64,000 nucleotides of DNA. It comes from Bradyrhizobium barranii subsp. barranii. Lineage in GTDB: Bacteria > Pseudomonadota > Alphaproteobacteria > Rhizobiales > Xanthobacteraceae. Positions 63,194-64,000 of the stretch are shown here, piece after piece (positions within the stretch are counted from its first letter, which is position 1; each line of letters starts with the position of its first letter). A program made the position numbers and the translations under genes. The stretch is taken from assembly GCF_017565645.3 (NCBI RefSeq), contig NZ_CP086136.1, positions 3,827,501 through 3,891,500 on the forward strand. Direction: 5' to 3'. The notes under the pieces were generated by a model. The model was given only the letters and a program-made list of their open reading frames with translations. It was not told where the DNA came from and made no database searches.

Positions 63194-64000
63194 ATGTCGA
63201 GCCCGTTCGAATCCTATGACGACCTCGAGGACGCCGACGAGCGGCTTCAGGCCGCCGATCCCGCCGAGCGCCGTGTCGCCATCATCGCGCTCGGTCACTC
63301 CGGTGATCCCGCAGCTGTCGCGCATCTCGCCAACATGGTGTCCGATCCCGATGCGGGCGTGCGCCAGCAGGTCGCGATGGCGCTCGGCGAGTTCGACGGG
63401 CCGGAGGCCGCGAATGGGCTGGTCAAGCTGCTGGTCGATCCCGAAAGAATCGTGGCGGCGGCCGCGGCCGACAGCATGGCCGAGTTCAAGGATCCGGCCT
63501 GCGCGGAGATCATCCTGCCGCTGGTCAAGCACGCCCATGCCTTCGTCCGCATGGGCGCGCTGCGTGCGCTGAAGGAATTGCGCTGCAAGGATACGCTGAA
63601 GCCGGCGCTGGAAGCGCTCCTGGATCAAGATGCGGCCGTTCGCGTGCAGGCGATCGGCGTGATCGGCTTCCTCAAGCTGGAGGAATCCATCCCGGCGCTG
63701 ACCGCGCTGATCAACGATCCCGACGCCCATGTCCGCCGCGCTGCGGTGAGCGCGCTGGCCTTCTCGCAGCTGAAGCCCGCGGCCGAGACGATCACACGCG
63801 GGCTGAAGGACTCGGACTGGATGGTGCGCGAGATGGCCGCGGAAACGCTCGGCCTCAACGTCAACGGTTCGCTCGCGGCCGATCAGCTTGTCGGCTCGCT
63901 CGCCGATGAATTCTGGCAGGTGCGGCTGAAGGCGATCCGCAGCCTCGGCAAGATGAAGATCGAGCGCGCGGTACGCCCGATCGGCAATTGCATCAACCAC
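63194..64000 (+). CDS. HEAT-repeat protein (3' end outside the window)
   Basis: 269 residues visible without a stop. From MSSPFESYDDLEDADERLQA onward a repeating motif of about 31 residues recurs (VRQQVAMALGEFDGPEAANG, VRMGALRALKELRCKDTLK, VRVQAIGVIGFLKLEESIP, VRRAAVSALAFSQLKPAAE, VREMAAETLGLNV), typical of PBS-lyase HEAT repeats. It starts two bases after the ferredoxin stop, so it belongs to the operon. Such proteins serve as scaffolds or cofactor-attachment helpers. Confidence 0.88.
   Translation, partial: MSSPFESYDDLEDADERLQAADPAERRVAIIALGHSGDPAAVAHLANMVSDPDAGVRQQVAMALGEFDGPEAANGLVKLLVDPERIVAAAAADSMAEFKDPACAEIILPLVKHAHAFVRMGALRALKELRCKDTLKPALEALLDQDAAVRVQAIGVIGFLKLEESIPALTALINDPDAHVRRAAVSALAFSQLKPAAETITRGLKDSDWMVREMAAETLGLNVNGSLAADQLVGSLADEFWQVRLKAIRSLGKMKIERAVRPIGNCINH

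Noticed and set aside
1..64000. tRNA, rRNA, CRISPR arrays, insertion sequences or prophage
   Set aside because: I looked for cloverleaf-like or rRNA stretches, regularly spaced repeats, and transposase or integrase frames and saw none.

Overview
The window reads as a high-GC alphaproteobacterial chromosome, most likely Bradyrhizobium or a close relative in the Nitrobacteraceae. This is inferred from gene content (oxalotrophy, paoABC-like oxidase, many Liv/Tct/Ssu-type transporters), from several families of extragenic palindromic repeats typical of that group, and from the G/C-rich coding. No rRNA, tRNA, CRISPR array, insertion sequence or prophage is visible.

Region 1 (1-4000 and 12500-20460) is an oxalate regulon in two blocks. 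The first block holds a CBS-domain protein, two tandem OxlT-like MFS transporters and an overlooked 45-residue protein, each on the minus strand with its own promoter. The second block holds another MFS carrier, frc (formyl-CoA transferase), oxc (oxalyl-CoA decarboxylase), a GntR/FCD regulator and a divergent ATP-grasp acyl-CoA ligase. Six promoters share a 17-bp operator, TGGYAT-N5-ATRCCA, which in the minus-strand promoters sits immediately downstream of the -35 box. The GntR protein is the obvious candidate repressor.

Region 2 (4200-12300) is housekeeping and accessory: an Hsp70-family pseudogene with an internal deletion, small hypothetical genes, a cold-shock gene, bioB, and three repeat elements. 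Region 3 (20670-31450) carries an IclR-regulated TctCBA uptake operon, a NYN/LOTUS protein, adenine deaminase, and the glycerate-pathway genes gcl-hyi-glxR, which can carry glyoxylate (from oxalyl-CoA or purines) into central metabolism.

Region 4 (31500-44620) has a split ThDP enzyme related to sulfopyruvate/phosphonopyruvate decarboxylase, divergent from a D-2-hydroxyacid dehydrogenase; an orphan FlgC-like gene; a PLP amino-acid decarboxylase; a cytoplasmic paoABC-like molybdenum oxidase; an Lrp/ald pair; and a DsbA-fold gene truncated by an apparent one-base deletion. Region 5 (44770-53720) is a divergent catabolic locus: acyl-CoA ligase, TetR regulator and flavin monooxygenase as one overlapping operon, against a complete Liv-type ABC importer, with a 21-bp palindrome between them.

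Region 6 (54200-64000) is the most promising uncharacterised system: a YeiH-type exporter, an Ssu/Tau-like ABC importer, a Crp/Fnr regulator, a DUF971 protein, a ferredoxin-NADP reductase, an AprA-like flavoprotein, an AprB-like dicluster ferredoxin and a HEAT-repeat protein that runs off the window. A short motif, CAACTAATYG (one copy with a mismatch), lies upstream of all four transcription units here, which supports one regulon and probably one redox pathway for a sulfur- or carboxylate-containing substrate. Its chemistry cannot be read from sequence alone.
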